The position numbers were made by a program, and so were the translations under genes. A stretch of 64,000 nt of DNA from Candidatus Gastranaerophilales bacterium. GTDB taxonomy: Bacteria; Cyanobacteriota; Vampirovibrionia; Gastranaerophilales; Gastranaerophilaceae. Shown in pieces: positions 41,309-50,711 of the stretch. The notes under the pieces are model-generated. The model did no database searches, was not told the origin of the DNA, and saw only the letters and a program-made list of their open reading frames with translations. Numbering within the stretch: the stretch's first letter is position 1; every line of letters starts with the position of its first letter. Location: the NCBI GenBank assembly GCA_944322845.1, contig CALUQE010000002.1, forward strand, positions 82,367 to 146,366. Direction: 5' to 3'.

Positions 41309-43792
41309 TTATTTAACTACTATATTAACTAACTTCTTCGGAACAACAATTACCTTTACAATATCTTTTCCGGAAGTCAATTCTTTAACTTTTTCGCTTG
41401 AAAGTGCAAGTGTTTTTAATTCTTCATCGCTTAACCCCTCATCAGCTTCAAGCTTGTCCTTAACTTTTCCGTTAACCTGAACGACAAGAGTTATCTTGCT
41501 TGCTTTAGCAAGGTTTTCATCCCATTCACACCATTTTTCGTCGTGAATAGAGGATACATAACCCAAATCATGCCAAATTTCTTCGGACATATGAACTGTA
41601 ACGGGAGCCATAAGCTTTATTAAAGAAATTACCGCAAAACTAAAGACGTTCTTATCTTCATCAGACAAGTTTTCTTTAGATTTTTTCCCGAGCCATTCGT
41701 AGATGGCATTTGTAAGTTCTCTGTACTTAGAAATTACCGTATTGAACTGGAAGTCATTAGAAATATCATTGGTAATACCTTTCATTGCAATATGGACTGT
41801 TCTTACCAGATCATCATTTTCTCTTGAAAGCGGGAACTTGAGTTCATAATCTTTAGTAATCAAGTTTTGATTTTCGCTTACAAGTCTCCATACACGGTTA
41901 AGAAACTTATAACATCCTTCCACCCCGGCATCCGACCAGTCAAAATCTCTTGCAGGCGGTGAATCAGAAAGAATGAATAATCTTGCCGTATCAGCGCCGA
42001 AGTTTTCAAATATTTCATCAGGGTCTACAGTATTTCCTTTTGATTTAGACATTTTAGAGCCGTCCTTTAATACCATACCCTGAGTCAAAAGGTTCTTAAA
42101 CGGTTCATCAAAGCTTAAAAGGCCTAAATCTTTCAGAGCTTTAGTAAAGAATCTTGAATATAAAAGGTGTAAGATAGCGTGCTCTATTCCGCCGACATAC
42201 TGGTCTACAGGCAGCCACTTATCTACAAGTTCTTTAGAGAACGGTAATTTATCATTCTTAGGATCAGAATACCTCATATAATACCAGCTTGAGCAGACAA
42301 ATGTATCCATTGTATCCATTTCTCTTCTGGCTTTGCCGCCGCATACCGGACAGGTGGTTTCAGCGAATGTTTTAGACGTTGTTATCGGTGATTTTCCGAC
42401 TACTGAGAAGTCCACATCAGCAGGAAGCATTACCGGAAGATTTTCTTCTTTTTCCGGTACAATTCCGCATTTATCGCAATAAATCATCGGAATCGGAGCA
42501 CCCCAGTATCTCTGGCGGGAAATCAACCAGTCTCTTAATCTGTACTGGGTTTTAAATTCACCAAAGCCTTCATCTACAGCTTTTTGAGTTATAGCTTTTT
42601 TTGCTTCTGTATTTTTCATGCCGGTAAACTCGCCTGAATTTACAAGTACACCTTCTTCTGTGTAAGCAGCTTCCGAACAGTCTGAAGGATTTTTAGGATT
42701 CTGAATAACAACTTTTAGCGGAAGATTGTATTTTTTAGCAAAGTCATAGTCCCTTGTATCATGCGTAGGAACTGCCATTACAGCACCTGTTCCGTATTCC
42801 ACAAGCGCATAATCGGCCGTCCAGAGTGGAAATTCTTCGCCGTTATACGGATTTATACAGTGAGTCCCGAGCGGTACACCTGTTTTTACTCTCTCTGTAG
42901 AAAGTCTTTCTATCTCCGTCATTTTTCTGGCATTTGCCCTGTATTCTTCAACAGCCTGCTTATTTTCATCCGTTGTAAGTTTTTCAATATCTTTATATTC
43001 CGGAGCAACTACAAGGTAAGTTATACCGTAAACTGTGTCCGGTCTTGTTGTATATACAGGAACCTCAAGCCCCGGAACTTCTTTTACTTTAAACCTTATA
43101 ACAGCACCCTGAGATTTTCCTATCCAGTTTGCCTGCATGGTTTTAACATTATCACCCCAGCCCTTTAGCTTATCCAGATCCTCAAGCAAACGTTCCGCAT
43201 AATCAGTAATTTTGAAGAACCATTGTGAAAGGTATTTCTTTTCGACAACACTGTCGCATCTCCAGCACTTGCCATCTATAACCTGCTCGTTTGCAAGTAC
43301 TGTTCCGCAATTGTCGCACCAGTTAACAGCAGCTTCCTTTTTGTAAGCAAGCCCTTTTTTATAAAGTTGAATAAATAACCATTGAGTCCATTTGTAATAA
43401 TCAGGCTTGCAGGTTGTAACTTCTCTCTGCCAATCATAAGACAGACCAAGCATTTTTAACTGCTTTGTCATATAAGCAATATTTTCGTCAGTCCACCTCG
43501 CAGGGTCTGCACCGTGCTTCATAGCCGCATTTTCTGCAGGAAGCCCGAAACTGTCCCATCCCATCGGATGAAGGACATTATAGCCTTGCATTTTCTTAAA
43601 CCTTGCAATTACATCTGTAATAGTATAGTTTCTGACATGTCCCATGTGAAGTTTCCCTGACGGATACGGGAACATAGACAGTGCATAATACTTTGGTTTT
43701 TCACTATCATCAGGTGTATGGAAAGCATTACTCTCTTCCCAATACTTCTGCCATTTCTTTTCTATTTCCTGCGGAAAATATGCCTCTTTCAT
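41309..43792 (-). CDS. leuS: Leucyl-tRNA synthetase
   Basis: Class I synthetase, 827 residues, normal for bacteria. The HIGH-type motif is PYPSGKLHMGHVRNYTITD (about 42-60). A zinc-binding module CDNCGTVLANEQVIDGKCWRC lies near 160-180. The CP1 editing domain follows with the TTRPDTVYGITYLV and GTGAVMAVPTHDTRDYDFA motifs. KMSKS appears as DGSKMSKSKGN near 578. A C-terminal LeuRS-specific domain ends the protein. Start ATG 43792. It has a good terminator at 41281-41304. Confidence 0.97.
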   Translation of the reverse strand: MKEAYFPQEIEKKWQKYWEESNAFHTPDDSEKPKYYALSMFPYPSGKLHMGHVRNYTITDVIARFKKMQGYNVLHPMGWDSFGLPAENAAMKHGADPARWTDENIAYMTKQLKMLGLSYDWQREVTTCKPDYYKWTQWLFIQLYKKGLAYKKEAAVNWCDNCGTVLANEQVIDGKCWRCDSVVEKKYLSQWFFKITDYAERLLEDLDKLKGWGDNVKTMQANWIGKSQGAVIRFKVKEVPGLEVPVYTTRPDTVYGITYLVVAPEYKDIEKLTTDENKQAVEEYRANARKMTEIERLSTERVKTGVPLGTHCINPYNGEEFPLWTADYALVEYGTGAVMAVPTHDTRDYDFAKKYNLPLKVVIQNPKNPSDCSEAAYTEEGVLVNSGEFTGMKNTEAKKAITQKAVDEGFGEFKTQYRLRDWLISRQRYWGAPIPMIYCDKCGIVPEKEENLPVMLPADVDFSVVGKSPITTSKTFAETTCPVCGGKARREMDTMDTFVCSSWYYMRYSDPKNDKLPFSKELVDKWLPVDQYVGGIEHAILHLLYSRFFTKALKDLGLLSFDEPFKNLLTQGMVLKDGSKMSKSKGNTVDPDEIFENFGADTARLFILSDSPPARDFDWSDAGVEGCYKFLNRVWRLVSENQNLITKDYELKFPLSRENDDLVRTVHIAMKGITNDISNDFQFNTVISKYRELTNAIYEWLGKKSKENLSDEDKNVFSFAVISLIKLMAPVTVHMSEEIWHDLGYVSSIHDEKWCEWDENLAKASKITLVVQVNGKVKDKLEADEGLSDEELKTLALSSEKVKELTSGKDIVKVIVVPKKLVNIVVK

Positions 43793-43837
43793 TTACTCCT
43801 CCATGCTATAAATACAAAATAATTCTAGCACAAACAT

Positions 43838-44185
43838 TTACACATCAATATCGTCGTCATTTTCTTTGTCAGGTAAATCGGGCTCAGCTACCTGTTTTTG
43901 TAACTTTTCATTCAATTCCTGAAGTGTTATTGACTTATCCATTTGTTTTAACGCATTCAAAACAGCAATCTTATAATCCGCATCATCCCTATTTTTAGGA
44001 TTATCCACTATTTCACCGATTCTTTGTCCCAAATACCCCATCACTATTATTGCAGGGACTAAAATCGTCGCTGTTGTCAAAATTGCATGCATATCAATAG
44101 TACCAACTCTCACAATACTTACGGTACCTATTACAATCATCGTTAAGACTATAAATAATAATCTGATATTTTCAGCATAACCCAT
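43838..44185 (-). CDS. Small two-helix membrane protein next to the flagellar export genes
   Basis: Not recognised; 115 residues. Two hydrophobic helices (about 8-26, RLLFIVLTMIVIGTVSIV, and 33-51, AILTTATILVPAIIVMGYL) and a charged, acidic cytoplasmic tail ending PDKENDDDIDV. It begins 11 bases after the PilZ gene and so probably belongs to the flhA transcript. A link to flagellar or surface-motility functions is suggested only by position. Confidence 0.65.
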   Translation of the reverse strand: MGYAENIRLLFIVLTMIVIGTVSIVRVGTIDMHAILTTATILVPAIIVMGYLGQRIGEIVDNPKNRDDADYKIAVLNALKQMDKSITLQELNEKLQKQVAEPDLPDKENDDDIDV

Positions 44186-44196
44186 AAACTTTTAAG

Positions 44197-44802
44197 TTAC
44201 TCTTCCTTCCCTGATTTATTAAGGTTTTCCATATCTTTTTTCATACAGAACTGAACAAGAGTCATTTTATCAATATTGCTTAAGCAAATAAATCGTCCTG
44301 ATATCGTATACAAACCGCTGTCGCCTTTTTCGACTCTGATAAGCTGATATTTGCAGTTTATAACCTGCTCATCACTTAATTTTATTGATACATCATAATC
44401 CTTGTCCATATCAATATTTTCTTCTGTTCTAAGCTTCATACCGCCGGCAGAAAGGTCAAGCGTTCTTACTTGGTGAGAGATATCACCGCAGGTTAATGTC
44501 AAATCTTCAATAAATTTGATACGTGTAAATTTACGTCTCTGCAGGAATCTGTGTTTTACAGGGTTAGCTATTGTTATAACATTGTTTTCAAGATTTTGTA
44601 TATAAGATTCAAAATAAAGATAACCGTTATCGGTAAAAGAATAAAAATCGCAGATATGATTAATTATTAAGCCCTCCGGCTTGTATTTCAGCTCCATTCT
44701 GAAGCCCTCCGGAGAGACTTCAAGAACTTTTCCTTTATTAGTTTTTTTAAAATCCTGCGGAACTATAGTCACAATCTGGTTATCTTTTATAAGTTCTCTC
44801 AT
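44197..44802 (-). CDS. PilZ-domain protein (YcgR-like)
   Basis: Probable cyclic di-GMP receptor, 201 residues. The PilZ domain carries the nucleotide-binding RRKFTR near residues 87-92 and DLSAGGMKL near 116-124 (RxxxR and D/NxSxxG, both intact). The N-terminal 85 residues resemble the YcgR/PilZN accessory domain (IVTIVPQDFKKTNKGKVLEV). It follows flhA by 22 bases. YcgR-type proteins slow the flagellar motor when c-di-GMP is high, so a brake or export-control role fits, by inference. Start ATG 44802. Confidence 0.87.
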   Translation of the reverse strand: MRELIKDNQIVTIVPQDFKKTNKGKVLEVSPEGFRMELKYKPEGLIINHICDFYSFTDNGYLYFESYIQNLENNVITIANPVKHRFLQRRKFTRIKFIEDLTLTCGDISHQVRTLDLSAGGMKLRTEENIDMDKDYDVSIKLSDEQVINCKYQLIRVEKGDSGLYTISGRFICLSNIDKMTLVQFCMKKDMENLNKSGKEE

Positions 44803-44824
44803 ACTAACCCTTTCTATATATTAA

Positions 44825-46918
44825 TTAAGTTTTAACCATACCCACCGAACGCACTTTTACATTCGGGCTAATCTCATTATAAGACATAATCGCAATTTGC
44901 GGATAAGTTCTTTCAACAAGTTTTCTAAACAAAAGCCTTATTGGAGATGAACAGAGGATTACAGGCTGATTTCCGGTTGCAGTGATAGCTTTTTCAAGTT
45001 CAAGATTCATCTTGTCAAACATATTCATGGTGAATCCAGGATCTAAAGTTACACTCATACCGTCAGGGCTTGCACCTTTGGCAATTGTATTTTCAACATC
45101 AGGAGCAAGGGTAATAACATAAAGTTCGCCTGTGTCGGCAAGATTCTGTTTGCAAATATTTCTTGAAAGCGCTTGTCTGACATGCTCCGTAAGATAATTC
45201 GGATTTTTATTAATTTTAGCCTGCAAGCTTATAGTCTCCAGTATTGTTTTCAAGTCTCTTACCGCAACGCCTTCTTTAAGAAGATTCTGCATTACTACCT
45301 GAACATCACCGACAGTAATATCTTTCATCATATCGTTGACATAATCCTCTGAAACTTCCTTCTTGAGATTATCAATAAGCTGCTGCACATCATATCTTGA
45401 AAGAATTTCGGAAGCACATTTTTTGATAACCTCGGTTATATGAGTAGAAATAACTGCAGAGGCTGAAACAACCGTATATCCTGACATTTCTGCCATATCT
45501 TTGTCTTTAAGTTCAATCCAGAGAGCAGGAAGCCCGAATGCCGGCTCAATCGCATGGATACCGTTTATCGCCAGATTACCAACAGGATCACCCGCGCACA
45601 TTGCAAGATATCTTTCAGGATAAACATCACCGGACTCTAAGGCTACACCTTTAAGTTTTATTTGATAAGAATTTGGAGAAAGCTGTAAATTATCTCTTAC
45701 ACGTATTGACGGCAAAACTATACCTAAATCCAGAGCAGTCTGGCGTCTGATTTGAGCAATACGCTCAAGCAAATCGCCGCCCATTTCTACATTCAAAAGC
45801 TGAACAAGTCTGTAACCGACTTCAATTTCAATTGTATCTACATTTAAAAGTTCCATGACACTTTCCCTTGTAGCTTTTGCACGTTTTTCCTTTTTGCCGA
45901 GTTTTTCCTGCTGCGCCTGTTCAATTTGTTGAGCCTGCTGAGTAGCCACCTGTTCTTTTTTAGATTTATGTTTAAAATATGCAAAAGCTCCTGTTACACC
46001 GGCTATTGCAAGGAACGGAACAGTAGGCATACCGGGAACTATACCCATAAAGCCTATCAGTCCTGCAACAACTCCGAGAACACGAGGATCAGAGAACATT
46101 TCATTCTTAATATCTTCTGATAAAGATTCGTCTTTACCTGTTGCTCTTGATACAATCAAGCCTGTAGCAGTAGAGATTAAAAGAGCTGGGACTTGAGACA
46201 CCAGACCATCACCTACTGTTAAAATAGTGTAAGTTGAAAGAGCTGTCTGAATATCCATATGAAGCTGTATAACACCAATAATCAAACCGCCCACAATATT
46301 AATTACAGTAATTACAATACCTGCCGTTGCATCACCTTTTACGAACTTGGAAGCACCGTCCATCGTACCGTAAAAATCTGTTTCCCTCTCAAGCTTACGG
46401 CGTCTTTCTTTTGCCTGATCCTCATTAATAAGTCCGGAGTTTAAATCGGCGTCAATACTCAATTGTTTACCCGGCATCTTATCCAATGTAAACCTTGCAG
46501 AAACTTCAGCAACACGGGTTGCACCGCCTGTAATAACCATAAAATTGATTAATACAAGTATACAAAAGATTACCGCACCGACTACATAATTACCGCCGAC
46601 TACAAACTCGCCGAAGGAATGAATTACATTTCCCGCCTCGCCGTACAATAGAATCAAACGGGTTGAGCTGACATTCAACCCCAGTCTGAAAAGCGTTGCA
46701 ATAAGTAATACCGTCGGAAAGGATGAATAATCAAGGGGTTCTTGTGTATATAAACATACTAAAAGTATTACTACCGCAAGCGAAATATTTATTGTAAGCA
46801 GCAAATCCAAAAGCGGTGCCGGAAGAGGAATTACCATCATGCAGACAATTACGACCAAGCCTATCGCAAGGACGATATCGTTATTGCTTAATAGTTTTGA
46901 TAATTTACCCAGTTCCAT
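44825..46918 (-). CDS. flhA: Flagellar type III export protein FlhA
   Basis: Core inner-membrane component of the flagellar export gate, 697 residues. About eight N-terminal membrane helices, with the FHIPEP-family signatures LGLNVSSTRLILLYGEAGNV and the cytoplasmic loop KMPGKQLSIDADLNSGLIN followed by RRRKLERETDFYGTMDGASK. A Gln/Lys-rich linker (about 322-348) leads to the large cytoplasmic ring domain. Start ATG 46918; a promoter is visible at 46960-46987. Divergent from the unknown gene near 47092, which separates it from flhB. Confidence 0.96.
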   Translation of the reverse strand: MELGKLSKLLSNNDIVLAIGLVVIVCMMVIPLPAPLLDLLLTINISLAVVILLVCLYTQEPLDYSSFPTVLLIATLFRLGLNVSSTRLILLYGEAGNVIHSFGEFVVGGNYVVGAVIFCILVLINFMVITGGATRVAEVSARFTLDKMPGKQLSIDADLNSGLINEDQAKERRRKLERETDFYGTMDGASKFVKGDATAGIVITVINIVGGLIIGVIQLHMDIQTALSTYTILTVGDGLVSQVPALLISTATGLIVSRATGKDESLSEDIKNEMFSDPRVLGVVAGLIGFMGIVPGMPTVPFLAIAGVTGAFAYFKHKSKKEQVATQQAQQIEQAQQEKLGKKEKRAKATRESVMELLNVDTIEIEVGYRLVQLLNVEMGGDLLERIAQIRRQTALDLGIVLPSIRVRDNLQLSPNSYQIKLKGVALESGDVYPERYLAMCAGDPVGNLAINGIHAIEPAFGLPALWIELKDKDMAEMSGYTVVSASAVISTHITEVIKKCASEILSRYDVQQLIDNLKKEVSEDYVNDMMKDITVGDVQVVMQNLLKEGVAVRDLKTILETISLQAKINKNPNYLTEHVRQALSRNICKQNLADTGELYVITLAPDVENTIAKGASPDGMSVTLDPGFTMNMFDKMNLELEKAITATGNQPVILCSSPIRLLFRKLVERTYPQIAIMSYNEISPNVKVRSVGMVKT

Positions 46919-46959
46919 TATTCTTTAGCCTTTTTCAGGCAATCCTCTCCAATATTAAT

Positions 46960-46987
46960 ATTTTAACATCATTATCTCAAATATCAA
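46960..46987 (-). promoter_or_regulatory. Promoter of flhA
   Basis: On the minus strand TTGATA (46987-46982), 16 bases, TAAAAT (46965-46960). The leader would be about 35 bases and contains GGAGAGG plus a small GCCT/AGGC hairpin just before the start. Confidence 0.5.
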
Positions 46988-47091
46988 AATAGCTTCTTTT
47001 TGTAAATTTTTTTTAACATTACTAATTTAATATAACAAAAAATATATTTACAATACTTGAAAAATATAACAGAACTCTAAGAGGATGTTTT

Positions 47092-47664
47092 ATAAAAATA
47101 TATCCCGTCACAAATCATTACAATACTGGAAGAAATAGCAGGAATTTTAAGGGTTTTCAAAACTCTAAAAAAATACTCGGCGGAGCAATTACTTCTGCAA
47201 GCATTGCTGCAGCCGCAAGTCAGGTTAATGAAGCATTAAAAATGGATGATAAAAGGCTAAGCGCATTTTTAGACCAACAGGCGTGGTCGCCGGTTCGCTT
47301 CCCGCGTATTTATTACGCTTCAAAAGAAGAAGCTCAAAAAATTCGTGAGACTTTTATTTCCAACGACAAAGCCTCTGAAATTCCGGTTTTGTATCTGGGC
47401 TTGAGGGACGGAAGGCTTTTTAATGACCTTGAGAACAAAGATTTATCAGCGATACCTGACATACTTGTCGGATGCGAAAGCGAAAAAAATAAAAAATTCA
47501 AATTCGGTCACTATGATGACATGCTGCAGGTTATTTACCGCTTTTTGTATGTTAATGCAGAGAATTTGGAGAACGATGAATTTACAAATGAACTCGGACA
47601 AATAATTGAGTATGTAAAAGAGAAGAAAAGCGCAGCAGTTATTATGCATTTGCGACATATTTGA
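47092..47664 (+). CDS. Unknown MKI...FKG protein with apparent ATA start, between flhB and flhA
   Basis: Not recognised; about 190 residues. The open frame runs from a stop at 47023-47025 to 47664, and its first ATG, GTG or TTG is ATG 47242. However, the 50 codons before that look coding and match the N-terminal style of two other unknown proteins here: KIYPVTNHYN...RNFKG, then an Ala-rich hydrophobic stretch ITSASIAAAASQV. A strong AAGAGGA (47079-47085) lies 6 bases before ATA 47092, which would give an MKI-like start; ATG 47085 overlaps that site and is out of frame. Either ATA is used or the start codon has been lost. The C-terminal domain (FPRIYYASKEEAQKIRETFI) is unidentified. Confidence 0.6.
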   Translation: MKIYPVTNHYNTGRNSRNFKGFQNSKKILGGAITSASIAAAASQVNEALKMDDKRLSAFLDQQAWSPVRFPRIYYASKEEAQKIRETFISNDKASEIPVLYLGLRDGRLFNDLENKDLSAIPDILVGCESEKNKKFKFGHYDDMLQVIYRFLYVNAENLENDEFTNELGQIIEYVKEKKSAAVIMHLRHI

Positions 47665-47702
47665 CAGATACTTACCCGTATATTTTTAGATAAACCCTGA
47701 TG

Positions 47703-48785
47703 CTAGCCTTCACCATTTTTCTGCCTGAAAACATAAGCGAGAATTTCTGCAACAGCAACGTATAAATCTGAAGGAATCATTCCGTCAATCGGAACGGAAT
47801 TATACAAAGCTCTTGCAACGGGTCTGTTCTCAACAATAGGAACATTATTTTCCTTCGCAATTTCTCTAATCTGAAAGGCAAGATAATCAACCCCTTTTGC
47901 AACAACAATAGGCGCAGGAGCTCTTGTCTTGTCATATTTAATCGCAACTGCATAGTGCGTAGGGTTTGTAACAACAACATCAGCACCGGGAACAGACGAC
48001 ATCATACGCTGACGTGCCATTTGCATCTGGATGGAACGTATTCTTGCCTTAATCTTAGGATCCCCTTCCGTATCCTTATGCTCGTCTTTAACCTCCTGTT
48101 TCGTCATCTTAATTGATTTTTCATACTCATAATCCTGATATTTTTTATCCAGATACCCTAAGACCAGCATCGCCAGACACATATTAATAATCATATTAAT
48201 TAAGATAGAAAGAATTATGTTTAATGCAATCGGTATTTCCAACCCGACAAGCCCAAGCAAATCCCCTTTTCTGCTATTAATAGCAGAATAACCGCAGGCA
48301 CCTACTATAACAATTTTTAATATAGATTTTGCAAACTCTACCATTGAACGCGGTTCAAACGGGTTAAACATTCGCTTGGCATTCTGCAGCATTCTCTGCG
48401 GAGATAAGTTTTCAAGGTTAAACTTAGCTTTTTCCAGAGCAAAGACATGTCCGACATCCAATCTGATAATAAAAATAGTCGCAATAACAAGCAGAACAAA
48501 AAAAGGAAGCACAATAATTGCCAGATACTTAAAATACGGAAGCAAAAGACCCATTATATTGGAAGTATCCATATTGCCGTAATCCAGATGCGAAAATGTT
48601 TCCCGCATCATTCCGATTATATTATTGTACATACTGCCAGCAAACACACCAAGAAGAGCAATCCCCGCAACCATAACAAGGGCTGCATCCATATCTCTGC
48701 TCTTAGAAACATTTCCTCTCTCACGTTCCTTCGTTCGCCGTCGGGTGGTCGCCTCTTCCGTTTTTTCTGCTGCATCATTTCCCAT
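47703..48785 (-). CDS. flhB: Flagellar type III export protein FlhB
   Basis: Export-gate and substrate-specificity switch protein, 360 residues. Four membrane helices lie in the first 210 residues; the cytoplasmic domain contains the self-cleavage motif NPTH (about residue 273, VVTNPTHYAVAIKYD), intact. The N-terminus is typical (AEKTEEATTRRRTKERERGN). It is last in the fliP-fliQ-fliR-flhB run, 38 bases after fliR. Start ATG 48785. Confidence 0.96.
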   Translation of the reverse strand: MGNDAAEKTEEATTRRRTKERERGNVSKSRDMDAALVMVAGIALLGVFAGSMYNNIIGMMRETFSHLDYGNMDTSNIMGLLLPYFKYLAIIVLPFFVLLVIATIFIIRLDVGHVFALEKAKFNLENLSPQRMLQNAKRMFNPFEPRSMVEFAKSILKIVIVGACGYSAINSRKGDLLGLVGLEIPIALNIILSILINMIINMCLAMLVLGYLDKKYQDYEYEKSIKMTKQEVKDEHKDTEGDPKIKARIRSIQMQMARQRMMSSVPGADVVVTNPTHYAVAIKYDKTRAPAPIVVAKGVDYLAFQIREIAKENNVPIVENRPVARALYNSVPIDGMIPSDLYVAVAEILAYVFRQKNGEG

Positions 48786-48823
48786 AATTTATATTATAAC
48801 ATTAACTCTTTTAAATCTTATAA

Positions 48824-49603
48824 CTAAAAGATTAATGCAATATGCTCCATAAATTTTTCTATTAATACTGTTATATATTCTGCCATCGGCCGCATGAATA
48901 TTAGAGAAAGCAAAAGACCTAAATAAATTTTCAAAGGTAAAGATACCATAAAAATATTCATCTGCGGCATCATTTTTGACGTAAAACCTAACAAAACGTC
49001 AGTAATAAATAATACGCCAAAAATAGGCAGCGCTATACTTAATCCAATACTGAACATTTGCCCGGTTATTGTCACAATATGACCGACAAGTTCAGGAGAA
49101 AAAACAAATGAATACCCTATAGGCAATGTTTTAAAACTGTTATAAATTGCCGAGAACAGCCACTGATGAGCCCCAAGAGCCAAAAACAGCATACTTGCAA
49201 GATATGTATAAGCCTGCGTAATTACAGGAGACTGTCCGCCGGAAGTCGGATTCAATGCCTGATCAGCAGACAAACCCATTTGAATCGCAAACATATTAAC
49301 ACCCAGCTCAACCCCTACAAATAAAATGTTTGCACAATACCCGATTGCAAAGCCTATCAGGAATTCTTTTAACAATACAATCGTAAGAGCCGGGACTGAA
49401 TTTGGCGCGACGAAAGTTGTATTATACTGAACAATAGGAAATAAAATAAAAGCTATCAGAGCAGCCAGCCAAATTTTAACCTGCATAGGAATCGGATAAG
49501 TAGAAAATATCGGAGCAGACATAAAAAGTCCTGACAATCTTGTTAAAATTGCCATAAAAAGGAGAATATTTGATACCGAAAACAAGACATCCAGATTAAA
49601 CAT
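48824..49603 (-). CDS. fliR: Flagellar type III export protein FliR
   Basis: Export-gate membrane protein, 259 residues with about six helices. Family features include ILTRLSGLFMSAPIFSTYPI near the start, the FLIGFAIGYCANILFVGVEL segment and the C-terminal FGVLFITDVLLGFTSKMMPQ. Spacing to fliQ is 9 bases, and order fliP-fliQ-fliR-flhB is the usual one. Start ATG 49603. Confidence 0.95.
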   Translation of the reverse strand: MFNLDVLFSVSNILLFMAILTRLSGLFMSAPIFSTYPIPMQVKIWLAALIAFILFPIVQYNTTFVAPNSVPALTIVLLKEFLIGFAIGYCANILFVGVELGVNMFAIQMGLSADQALNPTSGGQSPVITQAYTYLASMLFLALGAHQWLFSAIYNSFKTLPIGYSFVFSPELVGHIVTITGQMFSIGLSIALPIFGVLFITDVLLGFTSKMMPQMNIFMVSLPLKIYLGLLLSLIFMRPMAEYITVLIEKFMEHIALIF

Positions 49604-49612
49604 TCTCTAATA

Positions 49613-49888
49613 CTACCCCCCGCCAATTAACTGCGGAATCATATCCATAAACTCATTAACAGTTGTTATAAATATACTGATTATCCATGGCATTAAAAAT
49701 ATAAGCAAGAGCACGCAGCCTACAATTTTCGGCACAAAAGTCAATGTTGATTCCTGAATTTGTGTTACTGTTTGAAAAATACTAACAAGTAAACCAAGCA
49801 CAACACCAACTAAAAGTATCGGAACCGATATTTCCAGCGTTAATATAAACATTTTCTGCAAAAGAGTAATTATCACATCTTCATTCAT
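49613..49888 (-). CDS. fliQ: Flagellar type III export protein FliQ
   Basis: Small two-helix export-gate protein, 91 residues, standard length. The signature VLGLLVSIFQTVTQIQESTL (about 27-46) is well conserved, followed by the second helix VGCVLLLIFLMPWIISIFIT. Start ATG 49888, 7 bases after fliP. Confidence 0.95.
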   Translation of the reverse strand: MNEDVIITLLQKMFILTLEISVPILLVGVVLGLLVSIFQTVTQIQESTLTFVPKIVGCVLLLIFLMPWIISIFITTVNEFMDMIPQLIGGG

Positions 49889-49895
49889 ATTATTT

Positions 49896-50654
49896 TCACC
49901 TTACAAAACTTTCTACCAGAGACTTAACAACAAGATACCATCCGTCTACCATAACAAACATTATAAGCTTAAACGGCAAAGCAATCATTGTTGGCGGCAA
50001 AAACATCATACCCATTGATACAAGTACTGATGATACTACAATATCGATAACCAGAAACGGTAAATATACTACAAACCCTATTGTAAAAGCTGTTTTTAAT
50101 TCGCTCAGTATAAATGCAGGAAGCAAAACATACGTAGGCACTTCATCTTTATTCTTAGGCTTCTCGATTTTTGCCATCCTTACAAACAAAGCCAGTTCTT
50201 TTTCATGTGTCTGCTTGAACATAAAATTTCTGACCGGCACAATACCTCTGTCCAGCGCAACCTGCTGTGTAATCTGGTTTTTCATATACGGCTGAAGCGC
50301 ATTTTGATTAATTTCATTAAATGTCGGCGCCATAATAAAAAACGTTAAGATTAGCGCCAGGCTTGTAATAACCTGATTCGGCGGCAGCGTACCCGCACCT
50401 AAAGCTTGCCTTGTCAATGATAAAACAACAACCAGTCTTATAAAAGATGTTGTCATAATTAATATACTCGGAGCAAGAGTTAATATTGTTAACCAGATTA
50501 GTATTTGCAATCCGTTTGTAAAATCCTGCGGTGTATTAGCCGACTGCATTCCGATATTAATATTCGGAAATGACATTGCAGCCTCTGAAGGCAGCAGTGT
50601 CAACAACAATGCGCCAAAACAAGCTCCTCCCCGCTTTAAATTTAACCAATTCAT
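49896..50654 (-). CDS. fliP: Flagellar type III export protein FliP
   Basis: Export-gate protein, 252 residues, with a cleavable-type N-terminal segment (GACFGALLLTLLPSEAAMSF) as in many FliP proteins, then about four membrane helices. Family signatures: IMTTSFIRLVVVLSLTRQAL with GAGTLPPNQVITSLALILTF, and LSELKTAFTIGFVVYLPFLV with IDIVVSSVLVSMGMMFLPP. fliO is not recognised upstream. Start ATG 50654 with AAGGGA. A gene for a secreted protein precedes it by 57 bases on the same strand. Confidence 0.96.
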   Translation of the reverse strand: MNWLNLKRGGACFGALLLTLLPSEAAMSFPNINIGMQSANTPQDFTNGLQILIWLTILTLAPSILIMTTSFIRLVVVLSLTRQALGAGTLPPNQVITSLALILTFFIMAPTFNEINQNALQPYMKNQITQQVALDRGIVPVRNFMFKQTHEKELALFVRMAKIEKPKNKDEVPTYVLLPAFILSELKTAFTIGFVVYLPFLVIDIVVSSVLVSMGMMFLPPTMIALPFKLIMFVMVDGWYLVVKSLVESFVR

Positions 50655-50711
50655 TTATTTTCCCTTAAAAAATGACTATACCTCTAATATATGCTATCAA
50701 AGATATTAAAG

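Noticed and set aside
46928..46940. Regulatory hairpin at the flhA ribosome-binding site
   Set aside because: Only four base pairs; too weak to support on its own.
47085..47138. Short gene from ATG 47085
   Set aside because: The ATG overlaps its only ribosome-binding site and the frame stops after 17 codons. The neighbouring frame carries the coding-like sequence.
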